The notes beneath the pieces are model-generated. The model was not told where the DNA came from and ran no database searches. It worked only from the letters and a program-made list of their open reading frames with translations. DNA of 61,299 bases from Acanthaster planci (taxonomy: Eukaryota; Echinodermata; Asteroidea; Valvatida; Acanthasteridae), in NCBI RefSeq assembly GCF_001949145.1, contig NW_019091413.1:1236823-1298121 (forward strand), read 5' to 3'. Numbering within the stretch: the first letter of the stretch is position 1; the number at the start of each line of letters is the position of its first letter. A program made the translations under genes and the position numbers. Shown here piece after piece: positions 12,663 to 24,989 of the stretch.

Positions 12663-15600
12663 GTAAGGTGACTTGTCAATTTGGAGCACTGAAATACTCA
12701 CCGTATTTGCCCAGTTTCCTCCCTGTCCCCAAATGCAGTGTGGTCCTACATGTACTTGTTTATTGTGGCGTACATGTTAAGTAAAAGTTTACACCTTAGG
12801 GACAAGGTACATTTCCACAGTATGAGAGATGACTTACAGTAGCACAGTTTTTCTGGAAGGGTGTAGGTGGTAAATTTCAGTAAAATGGTTTTAGCAAAAA
12901 AAGGTGACCATTGTAATTCACAATACATGTAGGCCAACAAAAATAAAAATATCATAAATTGATGAGCGAAATGACATTAAAACATTTGATCCCGGCATGC
13001 CTGGTCTCGGACCAATCGATGACATGCAAGCAAAGGAGTCTACAGCTAGACTGGTTGATGTCTAGCTCCATGATGCCCAGACGTGTGCATGAAAAGGAAT
13101 GCAAGACTGATACATTGGGCCCAATTTCATGGCACTGTTTAATGCAAGCGAAAAATTGGTGCTTACCATAGCAGAAATTTCTGTGCTTACAGTGAACGTA
13201 TTTCATGGGTTAGTGAGGAATTCTAGCTTGTGCTCATGCGTACATCCTGTAACTAAAGATTCTGTGTTTACAAGGTTTGCCAAGAATTTTTCCTCAGCAC
13301 AGTTAGCACAGAATTTTGCAGTAAGCAGCGCCATGAAATTGGGCCCTGTTCACAATGGAAAGTCACCTGTTAATTGTCTGCTGCCCTTTAATCATGTGGA
13401 TACCTTTTCCAGTGTCCAGTAAACTTCCTGAGGAAATCTTTGATAGTCCATGGTTTCCAGTTACATATGGCAACCATGTTGCAACTAGTAAATCACCTGT
13501 TGGCACACGGCAAAGCAAAGGATGTGTGTATGTTATTTGTGAATTCAAAAACTTTTTGATTCAGCAACAATTAATTCATACAGACTCCTGTTTGAATGTT
13601 TTGTGACATCCATAAGACCAACCCACCATGTGGGCCCATGTGTTTGCATTGTGTACAGTGTGTAACATGGAGAACCTCATACAAAAATGACAGCATAATT
13701 TGCAGCGAAAAATGTGCAATCCCATGGGGTCATTTTTGTGGAAGCACTAGTTCAGGGCAGTTGTCAGCTGGAGAAAAATCATGATTTGTTTTTCCAATTC
13801 AAAAAATCAGATATTAAAAATTTAAATCATACTTTTAACAATTTGAATCATTTTATTCATTTAAATAGATTTTAATTTTTTCCCCATTTGTACCATTTGC
13901 TTAAAATGTAGGTTTTTCAAATGAGTGCATTTACATGACTCATTGAAAGTCAAGCATAACCATTCGTTAACATACATACATGTAATTTATTATAAAAAGT
14001 CGCTAGCATTTGCAGTCTTTTTGTGTTTATTGGAATGAGCATGATAATACTGGGCACATGCAGCTGAGCCTTTAAGAGTCAGTTGGAATGGATTATAAAA
14101 GCTCGCAACAGGTGGAACTAATTAACGGCAGTTATTCATGTGCCAAAAGAAAGAAATACACACATATGCAAGAGGAGATGAACACTGTAATCATAATTCA
14201 TATTGTATATCAGTTTAGAGGCAGTATATTACTTCAGAATGCTGTGTCATATTCTGTGTGCACAAGAATATGTTGTACATTGTTGTCAGGAGACATTCTT
14301 CAAGGTCATATATATCCCTTAACAGTGCTTGTGAGCCGTTTAAAGTTAATAAAAGTACAGACTTGAATTACAATTTTTTTTACATTTGAAAAATAACAGA
14401 AATTAAAAACAAGTCAACAGGATTTTTATTTAAATAGTTTTTAAATCCTGCCCAAGAACTGAGTTGGCCCCCAAATTAGGATGAAATCAAAGTGTCCCTC
14501 TGCAAATGCACACATTGCCTACTGTCCCAGCAGGGCTTGAAATAATTTTTTTTTATAAACTCTTTCTGTAGAATGTACTCTCGATCCATTTCTTTTCAAT
14601 GCACTGATATAACTTTGCATTCTGTTGCTTTTTTTCCAGTCAGAGTAATGCAAATGGGAACAATGCCACAAAAGTCTTGGACTTGTTTTTCATCATTCTT
14701 TGATTATTACTTTTTTGTTTTGGTTGCTGTTTAGTCTGAGGGGGTCAGTATGGAATAAAAAGGCTGGAATGGTCACTGAAATGAGTGAGGTGGGCTGACT
14801 CATATTTAAATAGGCAGGGAAAGCCCTTTGCCTGAGATTCCATAGAAGTAGATGCAAACGCACTCATGTATGTAATCGTGACAAAAAGAGTAGACTACGT
14901 TTTTGTTTAAAAAGGGTGATTTTGATTGTTTAACTCCACACTCTTACCAGTCTACAAATAAGTCAATCATCTCACCATGACTAGAGAAGATTTTGTACCA
15001 AAATAGTAACCCACAAATATAAACTTGGAAGTGATCAAATTCAGTCTATTACATATGCAGTATGCATGACTCACTGTTTCTTCCTGTAGAAAAATCACAA
15101 TATTTTTTGTGGATTAATTGTTAAAGGGCGTATGCAATTAATTTTTCTTACACACACTTTTTTGTTGAAGTTGTACACGTACTCCTGTCCCGTGTATTAA
15201 AACTGTCAGACACTATCCTTTCAGGGTTTAGTGTATTTAAGTACACTTTTTGAACATTTAAAATACCCCAAACGTTTTTGGACAATCAAAAATGAATCAG
15301 CAGACTTAAAGGCCTTTTCCTGTCTTTCACCTTGTTTGAAAACACTGAGAAACTTCTAATCCAGCATTTCAGGACCTCTAAATTTGGGCATTTTTTATTC
15401 GCTTCAACAGGCCTTTTACTGTGACGCTTCAAACAGCTTTAAAGACAACGCCCTGCGAATGACTCAGACTTGTGTTCAAATTAATTGAATGCATGGCATG
15501 CGCACTATTCTAATGATCACCTTGCTTACCCTACCTGCACTTGAAATAGATGTGAAATAATAGGGTCTAGCATGTACAACATGTATACATGTACATGTGT

Positions 15601-18600
15601 AGGGAATTACATGTACACATGATGTATTATCAGCTCAAGGTCATTTACAATGTTCAGCAATCGACCAAGATTCACAATGTACATGTACAGTGCAATTTTG
15701 TATTGGGCTTGCGTACATTGCACAGTCAGTTCCTGCATGCTGCCTGGAGTTATTATTCTGTTATATTGTAAACATGTCCAAGGTGTCAATCAATAAAAGC
15801 TGTTAAGGCATTTATTTGGAGCAGTGCCCATTTCTAATGGAACACACGTGATTCTTTTTGGGATCTGGCGTTTCAGCAACTTCAAGCTTTGAAAAGGAAA
15901 AGTGAACAAATCATCCCAGTAACCCAGTGTAGGGCGCGGATAAATGTACATTAGCTGCAGTTGAAAATGACTTGCGTGGATAACATGGAGTAAAATTATT
16001 GATGTTTTGGGTGCGTTGTTTTGGGAGAATTTATCTCAGACTTTCCTCAAACCACTGTCCATGTGCCCTCAATATTGCTACACTGAATTCCAAAGAAAAT
16101 GCAATTTTTGAAGCCTGCATCTTACAAATAAGAAAACCTCATCAAATTTCTTTAGTCTTTTTAATTCCTGAGCCCAATTTCATAGCACTGCTTAACAGTA
16201 ATCAGGAAAGTTGTATCTCAGCTTGAATAAGTTAACAGTTTACGCACATGCTAAACCCTTTCCTCGGGGATTAGGCATCCTTTTGCTATGCTTTCTGTTC
16301 AAACTCTCCATGAAACAAGACAGTTCACATCACATCTCCTGTTAAACAGTCCTATGAAATCAAGCCCTAGTCAGATGTCTAAAACTTGCTACCCATCACT
16401 TACCAGTACACTTCACTAGCACTGCAATTACCCATTTAACTTGTTTTTAAATGACAAACAAATCCACCTGATGTACAATGTACATGTGACTGTACAGCAG
16501 AACACTGACCACAAGTTAAGAAGAAGGCAGTTTTCAAACGATACCAACTTTGATATTTGATGTACACTGTATCAAAATGATATCATGCCAAATTTACTTG
16601 TAGATGTGTACATGTACATACATTTTATTGTGCAGATTTAATGAGACTCACCAGCCGTCTGTAACACACATTTGCTAAGTTTAGAAGGTCTAAGGGATAG
16701 TCTGGCTCTGTACCCAGACGACAAGCCAAACCTCAAGCAGACATCCCTTCTTCAAACACCTTGGCTGTTGGCCAGTTCGTGGCATTTTAATTCAGAGCAT
16801 CCGTGGCTCCTACAGGAAGCTGGAATTGTCTGGAGGAACTTACACACAGTCACTGCCATGTTCTACGTGGACATTTCTCATTTTACAGGGCTTTGATGAG
16901 GAGGCCATCGCATTTCATGAGCATTGAATTAAAAAAAACAAGTTTATAGGCAGTGGCCAGAGGGAGCCTGCATTTTTCTTTCACCTGTTTTGTTGAAGCG
17001 AATTAGTTCTTTTATATTGCTGGAGTGTGATCATGGCGGCATTAACTGGACTGTTGCGAAAACTGCCAATGTATTTTCAGTATGCGCAAACCAGTCGAGT
17101 AAATATGGTAATTGCTTGGATCCTAACATGGAATTACTGTTATCGCAGGACTTCATTTTTGCCAAGGTCAACTGGATATTGGCTCAGCAGAGAAATGGAT
17201 ATGCACTGCTGTCGTATTTGTGTTGGACCGTGGAAGAAGTTAGCACTGAAAAGGGACCAAAGAGAAGTGGCGCAGTAAATAAATTCTTGAAAGTGTGTTT
17301 GCTGTGTGATTCTTATGAAGACTCTAATTCTTGAACTTTTAGGAATTACTGCATCCTTGGGATTAGTGGCCCACTCTGCCAAGGAACTGATTGCATTGGT
17401 TTCAGTTAAAAGCAAGCCAAAATCAGTTGAAGTCTTGGGTGGTGCTATGGAGGAAAGTGTTTTTGATGATATTGGCTATTTACCCCTAAACATCTTGAGG
17501 TACAGGTAACTTACATCTTGTGTGAAAAGCTCAGTCTTTGGCAAACTGTTTTTTGAATGAAAGATGTTTAAATTACTGTGCATGTATTGCTACACACAAA
17601 TCCTCACATGCTTGATATCTTTTGCATTTTTGCAGGCTGGTGCAACTACGGAAGCAGAAGCTCAACTCATCGTGCGCCGGCACCCTGCCTCTGCAGCCAA
17701 GAAGCAACTCCCTCGGGTGCCCACAGAGGAGGAGGCAGCAGAGGCTGCAGGGCCCAGTAGACCGGCCTCAGGGATCGAAAGGTCGGGGTCATTGTCATCA
17801 TCATCAGCAGAACGGGCGAGTTCGGCCACCAGCCCCAGCAATGGCACCACGGCCGCCTACGGGCAGTTCTATCTTGAGTATGCACTGATGGCTGAATAGT
17901 AAGCATCATGGCTAGCTCGGGCACCATTCCATGTGAAAAAGTGTGCCACATAACAATTACAGATGATTAAAAAATGGTGTAATTTGACTTTTTTGCCCTT
18001 TTTATGAACATTCTGTCAAAGAATTGAAAAGCACCGTCACATTTTTTTTTACAGTGTTGGCATTATGCTAACAGTTTTTGAAATAATTAGTGGACAGAAA
18101 CTTTTTATGGTATGGGCGTTTTTTGTTCTGTACATATGGCTTATTATCTCCTTTTTCTTTCCTTTTCCAGCAATCAGCTTCACAAACAGAAGTTACCTGG
18201 GGTTTATGTCATACCCTCTGCTAAATCACCCCTCCGTAAGTACAACAAATTATGTGCTACATTGCTAGGTGCCATTGTTTGTCATTATGTGCCATTGGTT
18301 TGATTTAGGAAACCATGGCAAAATGAAATGTCTTGGAGGATTGCTTTGAGCCCAGAGAGGTGTCTCTCTTTCCCCTAGATTGGTTTGGAGTGTTGTTCAT
18401 CAGACAGGGGCTCTATCAAGAAGGTATCTTCAAGTTTGACTTGCTCATCCCAGAAAATTATCCTGATGGAGACAGTCCAGTAAGTGTTCTCATTGTTTGA
18501 AACATATGATAGTGATTATCACTTGTAGATATTGACACAGATGTATTATATGTTTCATCTTCTTGATGATTAGCATCATCCTGGAAGTCTGACAAATCTC

Positions 18601-20343
18601 TCAATTTTTTTAGCATAGGTATGTTATGATTTCAAAGGTAGCTTAGGCCAAACGTTGCATTCAAAGTTCTGTCCTTTCCTGTACCGTCCCTTTCCAGAGG
18701 TTAATATTTCGGCCGTCCATCTTTCATCCCATCATTGACCCGGTCAGTGGAGAGCTAGATGTTCAAAGGGCGTTCACGAAGTGGAAGAGGAACGTGAACC
18801 ACATCTGGCAAGTGCTGCTGTATGCAAGGAGAGTGTTCTACAAGATTGATACCAAGGCCCCGCTCAACCCCGAGGCAGCAGTCTTGTGAGTAGAGCAGCG
18901 TTTAGGGATTGGTGTTGTTATTGCAGAAATACATCCCTGGCCAGCAAGAGATCCAGATGAAAGGAGAGAGCAGGTTCATGTCAGGCATTGTCATCCTTCA
19001 CCTGTACTCTCTGTGGCAGAAACTGCCATTCCAACAGCCACACTAGGAAGTGTGAAAAACATTGATTGACGTGATGACACAATAGACAACCTTTTCAGTG
19101 TGTTACACCTACGTCAGTCATGACGTAGTGAGGAAGTAGTAGTGGTGTTTTATTTACAGTGCATGTCTGCTTCGTTTATGTGGCTAAGCCAGTAACTACT
19201 TCAGAGTTTGAATGTGTAGCTCCCTAGAAAAAAAAAAGTGTGTTGCAGTCTGTTTGTCCCCTTCAGTTTCTTGGTTGTGTTTTTCCTGTTTTTGTGTGTT
19301 TAAGTCCAAGCTTTCCCCACCGCAAACTTAAGCGCCTGGTCAAGCCACATCCATTTCAGCAGACCAGCAGTGAAGAGTGCAAAATAAATACATGTATTCT
19401 CCTCCCACTCTGTGGTGTGCGCTGGCTTGAGTCCAGTCTGCAGGAGTCATTATAATGGCCATTTTTCATCTAGCTAGGCGGATTGCAAAGTTCATTTGAA
19501 AAGATTTCATGTCCAAGTGCATTCTCAAGAAGTCCACTTGTTACACACTGTGTTGGATTACGGTTTCAGTCTTTGGATTTTAGTGTGGAGTCTTGAGTTT
19601 GTCACAGTTTCTCCCAGTGTGTAAATTTTCCAGGTGACATGTATAATGGGTGCTTTCTACCCTCCATATTAGTGATAATCAGAGAGGCTGGAGGTGACAT
19701 TTTAATATCATTGGACCCAAGTTCCCAGCATCCACATAGAACATGCTGCCAGTTGGTAAACTGACTTTGTGCCAGATCCGGGCGTACAAACTTTTTGGAT
19801 GCCCACGTCCGCAAGTCAAAATTAAAGTCAGATTTGAGGTCACACCTGGTTCTTATCCATTATGGTCCTCATTTTGCCACAGGTATGAGGAGGACCTAGA
19901 CCTGTTCAAATCCAAGGTCAACGAAACGGTCGAGATGTGCAAGAGCCGTAAATACGACCCACCATACTCGGAAGACCCCCATGCCATTCACTTCAGTGAG
20001 TGGGATGACGAAAAACATGGAACAGCAAAGACAGCAATAATGACGCCCAAACCACCGGTATGTGGGCATCTTAATTCCGATGTTACACACGCAGGAAGTT
20101 AGATATGGTGACGTCTCTCTCTAGTACACCCATGATCTGGTCATCACCTGGTGCAGGGCCTGAAAATGTCAGTGATCTGTGACTTGACAGATGGCACAGT
20201 TTCGGCATCTTGTCTATAATTCAGAGCTGTTTTTCTTCCTCTTGCAGAAGACAACTGGGGAAAGCGGAGGTCACAAAAATGCACAAACGTCAGGTCTGTC
20301 ATGGGTCAAACCAGGTACACTGCAAGTATTCAGTAAAGACTGA
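12630..20343 (+). CDS. aktip: AKTIP / FTS orthologue (UEV-domain subunit of the FTS-Hook-FHIP complex)
   Basis: Ubiquitin-conjugating-enzyme variant that binds Hook proteins and FHIP to link endosomal cargo to dynein; vertebrate AKTIP also binds AKT1 and telomere proteins. Exons: 12630-12662 (tentative), 17636-17898, 18171-18235, 18379-18479, 18698-18885, 19883-20057, 20248-20343. Phases chain to 306 residues against 292 in human as I recall. Residues about 1-98 are low complexity but contain KKQLPRVP, matching the vertebrate KKQLPSIP. The UEV core follows: [93 protein letters not shown]. There is no HPN motif and no active-site cysteine, as expected for a UEV. The tail GLSWVKPG is family-specific. 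Confidence 0.95.
13117..13346. mobile_element. MITE with GGGCCCAATTTCATGGC inverted ends
   Basis: The left end GGGCCCAATTTCATGGC and the right end, which reads as its complement with a one-base difference, bound about 230 bp of non-coding sequence containing GCTTAC/GTAAGC words typical of the same family. I see no unambiguous target duplication. Lies in AKTIP intron 1. Confidence 0.85.
13780..14455. repeat. AT-rich region with ATTTAAAT-type palindromes
   Basis: Repeated ATTTAAAT, AAATCATGATTT and GGATTT...AAATCC words occur at both ends (13780-13880 and 14380-14450). The 14420-14450 end is itself foldable (CAGGATTT...AAATCCTG). It may be a decayed foldback element; limits are approximate. 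Confidence 0.4.
16169..16368. mobile_element. Second, diverged copy of the GGGCCCAATTTCAT MITE
   Basis: Ends are GAGCCCAATTTCATAGCACT on the left and, read on the other strand, AGGGCTTGATTTCATAGGAC on the right. Subterminal CTGCTTAACA and TGTTAAACAG are also inverted. More mutated than the copy at 13117, so an older insertion of the same family. Confidence 0.75.
17034..17508 (+). other. Unidentified exon-like open block upstream of AKTIP exon 2
   Basis: An ATGGCGGC start at 17034 opens an 81-codon frame beginning [19 protein letters not shown]. After its TAA, a TTTTAG acceptor near 17341 precedes a second open segment ([20 protein letters not shown] ... [13 protein letters not shown]) that ends at a good AG/GTAACT donor at 17508. 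I do not recognise either peptide. Its phase does not fit the AKTIP frame of the exon at 17636. It could be a nested gene fragment, an alternative exon, a decayed retrocopy, or chance. Confidence 0.25.
17636..20343 (+). CDS. aktip: AKTIP core exons (UEV domain and conserved C terminus)
   Basis: Six exons with strong homology. The first (17636-17898) is GC-rich and encodes a Ser/Ala-rich leader ending in [16 protein letters not shown]. The next four carry the whole UEV fold. The last exon carries [16 protein letters not shown] and a TGA at 20341-20343. Introns are short (0.1-1 kb). A canonical AATAAA lies at 20826-20831, and another at 23591-23596 would give a very long 3'UTR. Confidence 0.96.
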
Positions 20344-20825
20344 CAAGGGTGCCTTTACTCCAGCAAAATATTAAAAATTACTTGACAATCTTGATGAGTG
20401 GTGTGAGCAAAATGCTATGCATCTAAGCTCCTCTATGTGGCCCATTTCCAGTACAATCTAGAACCTGTGGCAGCTGTATGGCTGTATAGAATAATTACAT
20501 ATGCCCAAGAAATATTGGGAGGTTCATATTGTATGAGTGAACCAAACTCACTTGAATTTGGCCCAGCCCAACACCAGAGACAAATTTCATGGAGCCACCG
20601 AGCACAGGATTGAGCTAGGCAGGGGAATGCAACTTGCTTAGCAAGTATTGGTTGCCTGGTAAAATGTCATCCAGTGTGCACTACACCTGACCGCAATCTG
20701 CTTACTTTTGTACTTTTAGAAATAACTTTGCTTGGGAACTTTTTCTGCATGCTCAGGTCCATGCAATAAGGCCCTGGGTTTGCATTCCTTTGCACTGGGC
20801 TGGATGCATTGCCTCATTTTGGTGA

Positions 20826-20831
20826 AATAAA
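20826..20831 (+). terminator. aktip: Candidate poly(A) signal AATAAA for AKTIP
   Basis: First canonical hexamer downstream of the AKTIP stop, about 480 bp after it. A second, at 23591-23596, is followed by T/G-rich sequence. The choice between them cannot be made from DNA alone. Confidence 0.4.
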
Positions 20832-22053
20832 TGCCATCAGGTTACTGCAGATAGTCAGCGGTTTATTAACTCGGAGCGGTTCCTAAAAAAAAAAATGTTG
20901 TGCGTGAATTCGGAGTGGAGGCCAGCTGGCTTGTATCAATGTAGAATCCCGTAAGGATAAAATCAGATAGAGGTAAACTTACTCAATGAAAACTGTGCAT
21001 TTCAGGGAGCCATTATTTTTGAGTAATCATGCTTGAAGTTCAGTAATTTTTTGCGGGAGGAGATCATTTTGATCGTTTTGAGTTATGTATGGTTATGTGA
21101 AATACACTTATGAGAAAGAGAATTCACCAATAACGTTGAAAGAGTATAGCAGTGTTTATATTATTGTGGTCTGTGAAGGTAGTGGTTGAATGTTGGCACA
21201 GAAATTAAATATTTTTCACACTGAGTTGTAAGTCACATCTAATGTCTATGTTAAGTTTTTAAAAATTCATTGATTGTTGAAAAAATACCGATTATGAACT
21301 GTACATAGGAGATATACATACTTAATTTAATGTGCTCAACTATATAATTTTTGTACATAGAAAATAACACCGAGAAACAATGAACTAATATTTAATTAAT
21401 GGTAGATGTAACCTTCATTTGAAATATTTATGTCTTGCCACAGCGCAGGTCAGTTTGTGTTCTAAATGGCAACCAATGGCAACTATGTGAGTAGATCTTT
21501 GTATTCTTCGTTACAAGTCACAAATACCTAGTATGAAATACTTTTTGAACAATTAGTTCTCTCATCTGCCAAAGGTGATTACTTTACGTTTTGATAGTCA
21601 CATGGTGAAGGACTGTGGAATCCAATTGCTATTAAGGAACATTTTAGTAAATGTCTTAAAACTCCTTTTTCCGTGAACATTGCCAAATGGAAGTGGATTC
21701 TGAAAAAACCAACAAACCAAGAGAATTTGATTAAGAGAAACAAGATGTGTACAGTTTGGTGAAAAATGATATGTGTGGGGAGGATCAAAGGGTTAGGCTT
21801 TCCAAAATGTCGCTGTTTTCTCATTTGTGACTGGCAGGTACTGTTTGTTCATGTTTTTTTAAGTACATGTAGTTAGTACCTATGAGTTTGTTTTAAAGTC
21901 CCTGTACTTACATGAGGTGCTGGATAAAATCCATCCAGTAATTTGATGGTAACGACAGCTTAATTCTTGGCTTCCAGGTTTTCTGATTGAAGCTGAGGCA
22001 GTGATATAGTTCGCACAATGAAAACAAGACATTTCAAATAAATTAAATCGTTA

Positions 22054-22160
22054 TTTTTTTTTTTTTTTTGGAGCTAGTTTAACACAACATGTAGAACATT
22101 AGATAGAGTAAACATTTCGATCCGGAGATCTTCATCAGGACTGACTAGAATAGTAGATGG
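22054..22160 (-). mobile_element. Retroposon-like fragment with poly(A) tail and CTGATGA-hairpin-GAAA motif
   Basis: On the minus strand the motif CTGATGA, a GATC/GATC hairpin and GAAA (22115-22138) is followed about 45 nt later by a run of 16 A (22054-22069), as at the 3' end of a retroposed copy. The upstream limit is unknown. No protein is encoded. Confidence 0.45.
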
Positions 22161-23929
22161 CCAGGCATAAATACTGAAACACTCAAGCAACGGAAAAAAA
22201 CAACAGCATTTCAATTGAATTGACATGAATCTTTCAGTGTTTGATGAAGAACCATTAGTACGGTATACCTTTTTGTTCAATGTTTTGACGGTAGCATTCT
22301 GTAGCATTTAATAGTTGAGTAAATGTATACTTGAATTCATACCAAAGTGTTCTTTGCACTTTTGGGCCTGTCATTTCAGATGGCAGATAATGGTAACACT
22401 GACTTGAGTTTCTTTCAAAAGATATTTTACAGTCATTCAACAGACTTTAAGCACAGTCTCCTCAAATGTGACTGGATCCTACAAATGAGTCCAAAGAACA
22501 TTCCTCCACTTTGATTTCCATATGGATTAAAAAGCACCTGTTTCATTTTACATATTAGTCAGGCCAAACAGGGATTTGTATGTTTCCCTCTAACCATGGT
22601 TGAATGTTTCAGGGAATTCAGGTTTTAAAGGAAGGTGATGGTGTTTGGTGAGTGTTGCATTGGCAAGTAGTGTAAATGAGGCTGGTCAGTGCATCACCAA
22701 CACAGACAAAATCTTTCAAAGGTACATGTAAAATCTTGGGGTGCTCAAACTATTTCAGGTGTTGCACCACATTGATGAGATAGCAGGGACACCACCATGC
22801 AACAAGCATAACACTTCTGAAATAATTCCCTTGTATCTACACAGGATAGAGACAGATATTTTCAAAGACAAACTTTAGACAATTTCTGTTCAACACAGGA
22901 AACAATTTTCCACATGTAATTTTTTGTTTGCAGTAGTCAGTGGATAGGACTGCAGATCATAAAGGATTTGTTGAAGACATGATTTGCTATTTATCCACAG
23001 ACATTCAAGTCTAGTGGTTTCAAAGATAGAAAAATATACATACAGTGTACATGTATTCCTTTGTTTAATGCACAATGTGGAAAAGGAGCCAATGTAGCAC
23101 CCCTCACGGTATCTGCTTGATAGCGTAGGGTTGATGAATTGAGCTGGCTTGGCCAATAGGTTTTTGTGACTTTGTTGTGGTAATCATTATCAAGGCACCG
23201 GCACAAACTTTGCTGCATTTATTACCACAGGGCTTCAATTTGCTTCCCCTCGGGAATTGGCAAAGAAGCATCAGGCTAAAAGAGTTTTGTCTTTGAAAAC
23301 CTAGCTTCCTCGCATACGTGGCATTGATTGACAGAATTGTGTTGGATAAATGAAAAAAATTAATACCCAAATGTTCATTGTATTTTTAGATCAAGGAACC
23401 TCAAAGAGGTGGAAAGTTTCTATTGCAGATGCAGATGAAGTGCCTAAAATAAATTAATATTTTCACTAAGGAAATGTGTGTCATTCCGTGTACTTTTTTT
23501 CTAGCTTGTAACAAGTATTGTAGATTTTCTTTAGCGCAACTTTTGTATGTTTAAGTGAATAGAAGACTGTGATTTGTGTGTGCAATTTGTAATAAAAGTT
23601 AAACTGGCCCTTTGTCCAATCCATATTTGTACTGTGTATTTTTCTTCAGTTATATTTTCCTTGTGGCTATTTCTACTGCTCTCACATGATTAATGATCAA
23701 CCAAATGGCAGAGAAACTGTTTCAAATTGGACTGACCTGAAAAATTACAGGAGAAGCTTGTTACTTGTTTATACACATGAACCAATTTTTGAGGTTTTTT
23801 TTTTGGAGGGAGGAGAATAAATCGACTGTTTTAAAGGTTTTTCTGACAATGTAGTAGCAGTCTGCTTCAGCTTGGAGGAATTGAGTACAAGTATACTGGT
23901 GACAAGTCAGAGTCCAAAGCACCAAGTAC

Positions 23930-24770
23930 ATTTAAGGCCGAGTACTGGGCTGAGTCCGAGTACCAAACTCCAAGTCTGAGTACATGTACACACACAATAC
24001 CAAAAAGGTGAACACATCTACATGAATGTTGCTTAAAACAATTGCTTTTACCAAGTAACTAACACTTTCAACTTTGTGACAAATCAATGTATTCTCTGTC
24101 AGTCTGTGTTTTTCTATAAAAAAACAATTGCCAAAAAAAAAATAAATCGCCGATAACTGGGTAGACACCAGGACTAAGAAAACTATTGAGATATTTAGGT
24201 TGAAGAATAATGAAAAGCATGGAACACTGTGTCTGTGAAAAACAAAAGAAAAAAATAAAGTGTGATAGGATTAAAACAATTTCCTATCAGAATTGTCAAA
24301 AAATTCAACGATGAAAAAGCAACATAAAATTGCAACAAAGCCTCTATCAGTGTCAGTCCATTTGTTGGCACCACGGGAAATGATGCCATGCTCATGGAGC
24401 GTGAGCTCATCTCATATCAGCGCTACAATTTCCGATAGTAAAAGCTGTGGAGGCAGAAACTAGACAAGCAGAAAGGTTCCTTGTACAAACAGCACGGTAA
24501 ACATTCTGTATGCGTATAGTAGACTACAGAGTGAAATGGCTGTGTCACATTGTGTAGCGTTCAAGGTCGAGCAATGCAATCTTTGCTTGTTACCTAGTGC
24601 CTGAAAATGTGAAAACGCTATCAATAAAAAGTGAAGTACTTGAATACTTTTCTCCTGTACAATGGTCAAGTACTGAGTAGTACACCCAAAATCCGAGTAC
24701 TGATAATCGAGTGCAGGCCAAGTCTGGTGTACTCAAGTTGTACATGAGTACGAGTACTCCAACACTGCCT
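23930..24770. repeat. Pair of GAGTAC-rich islands, possibly ends of one element
   Basis: GAGTAC, AGTACTC and ACTCCAA words are dense at 23930-24000 and 24655-24766. The right end CGAGTACTCCAACACTG reads CAGTGTTGGAGTACTCG on the other strand, a hAT-like terminus. The left end is too degenerate to prove a matched inverted repeat. Confidence 0.4.
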
Positions 24771-24989
24771 ATGGTACATATGTATGTCAGTGGCTTAGCA
24801 TTATCAGTGAAGAATTCTGTAAAACTCAAAAGGGCTTAGATCAAAGAGTACTTAGAGCCCTGCACTTCCAGAAGTGATGATGAGATAAAATATTGGAGGT
24901 AGTTTAAGTCAGCTGGATGATGAAACAATGCAAAGCCCCTGGACATTTGGCACACCCAATTTTTTACTGGTAATTCTGATCCTTTCAAA

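Larger units (their letters stand above)
12663..17635 (+). other. aktip: AKTIP intron 1 (about 5 kb)
   Basis: Mostly AT-rich non-coding DNA with two GGGCCCAATTTCAT-type MITEs, an AT-palindromic patch at 13780-14450 and a cluster of ACATGTA palindromes at 15570-15680. An exon-like open block at about 17034-17508 is listed separately. An intron of this length could hide an alternative first exon. Confidence 0.55.
20344..24989. other. Convergent intergenic region / AKTIP 3'UTR
   Basis: Lies between the AKTIP stop and the C8orf82-orthologue stop. No coding exon is visible. It contains AKTIP poly(A) signals at 20826-20831 and 23591-23596, a retroposed-looking insert ending in a T16 run (22054-22138) and GAGTAC-rich islands at 23930-24000 and 24660-24770. 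I see no canonical poly(A) signal for the minus-strand gene in the nearest 500 bp. Confidence 0.6.
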
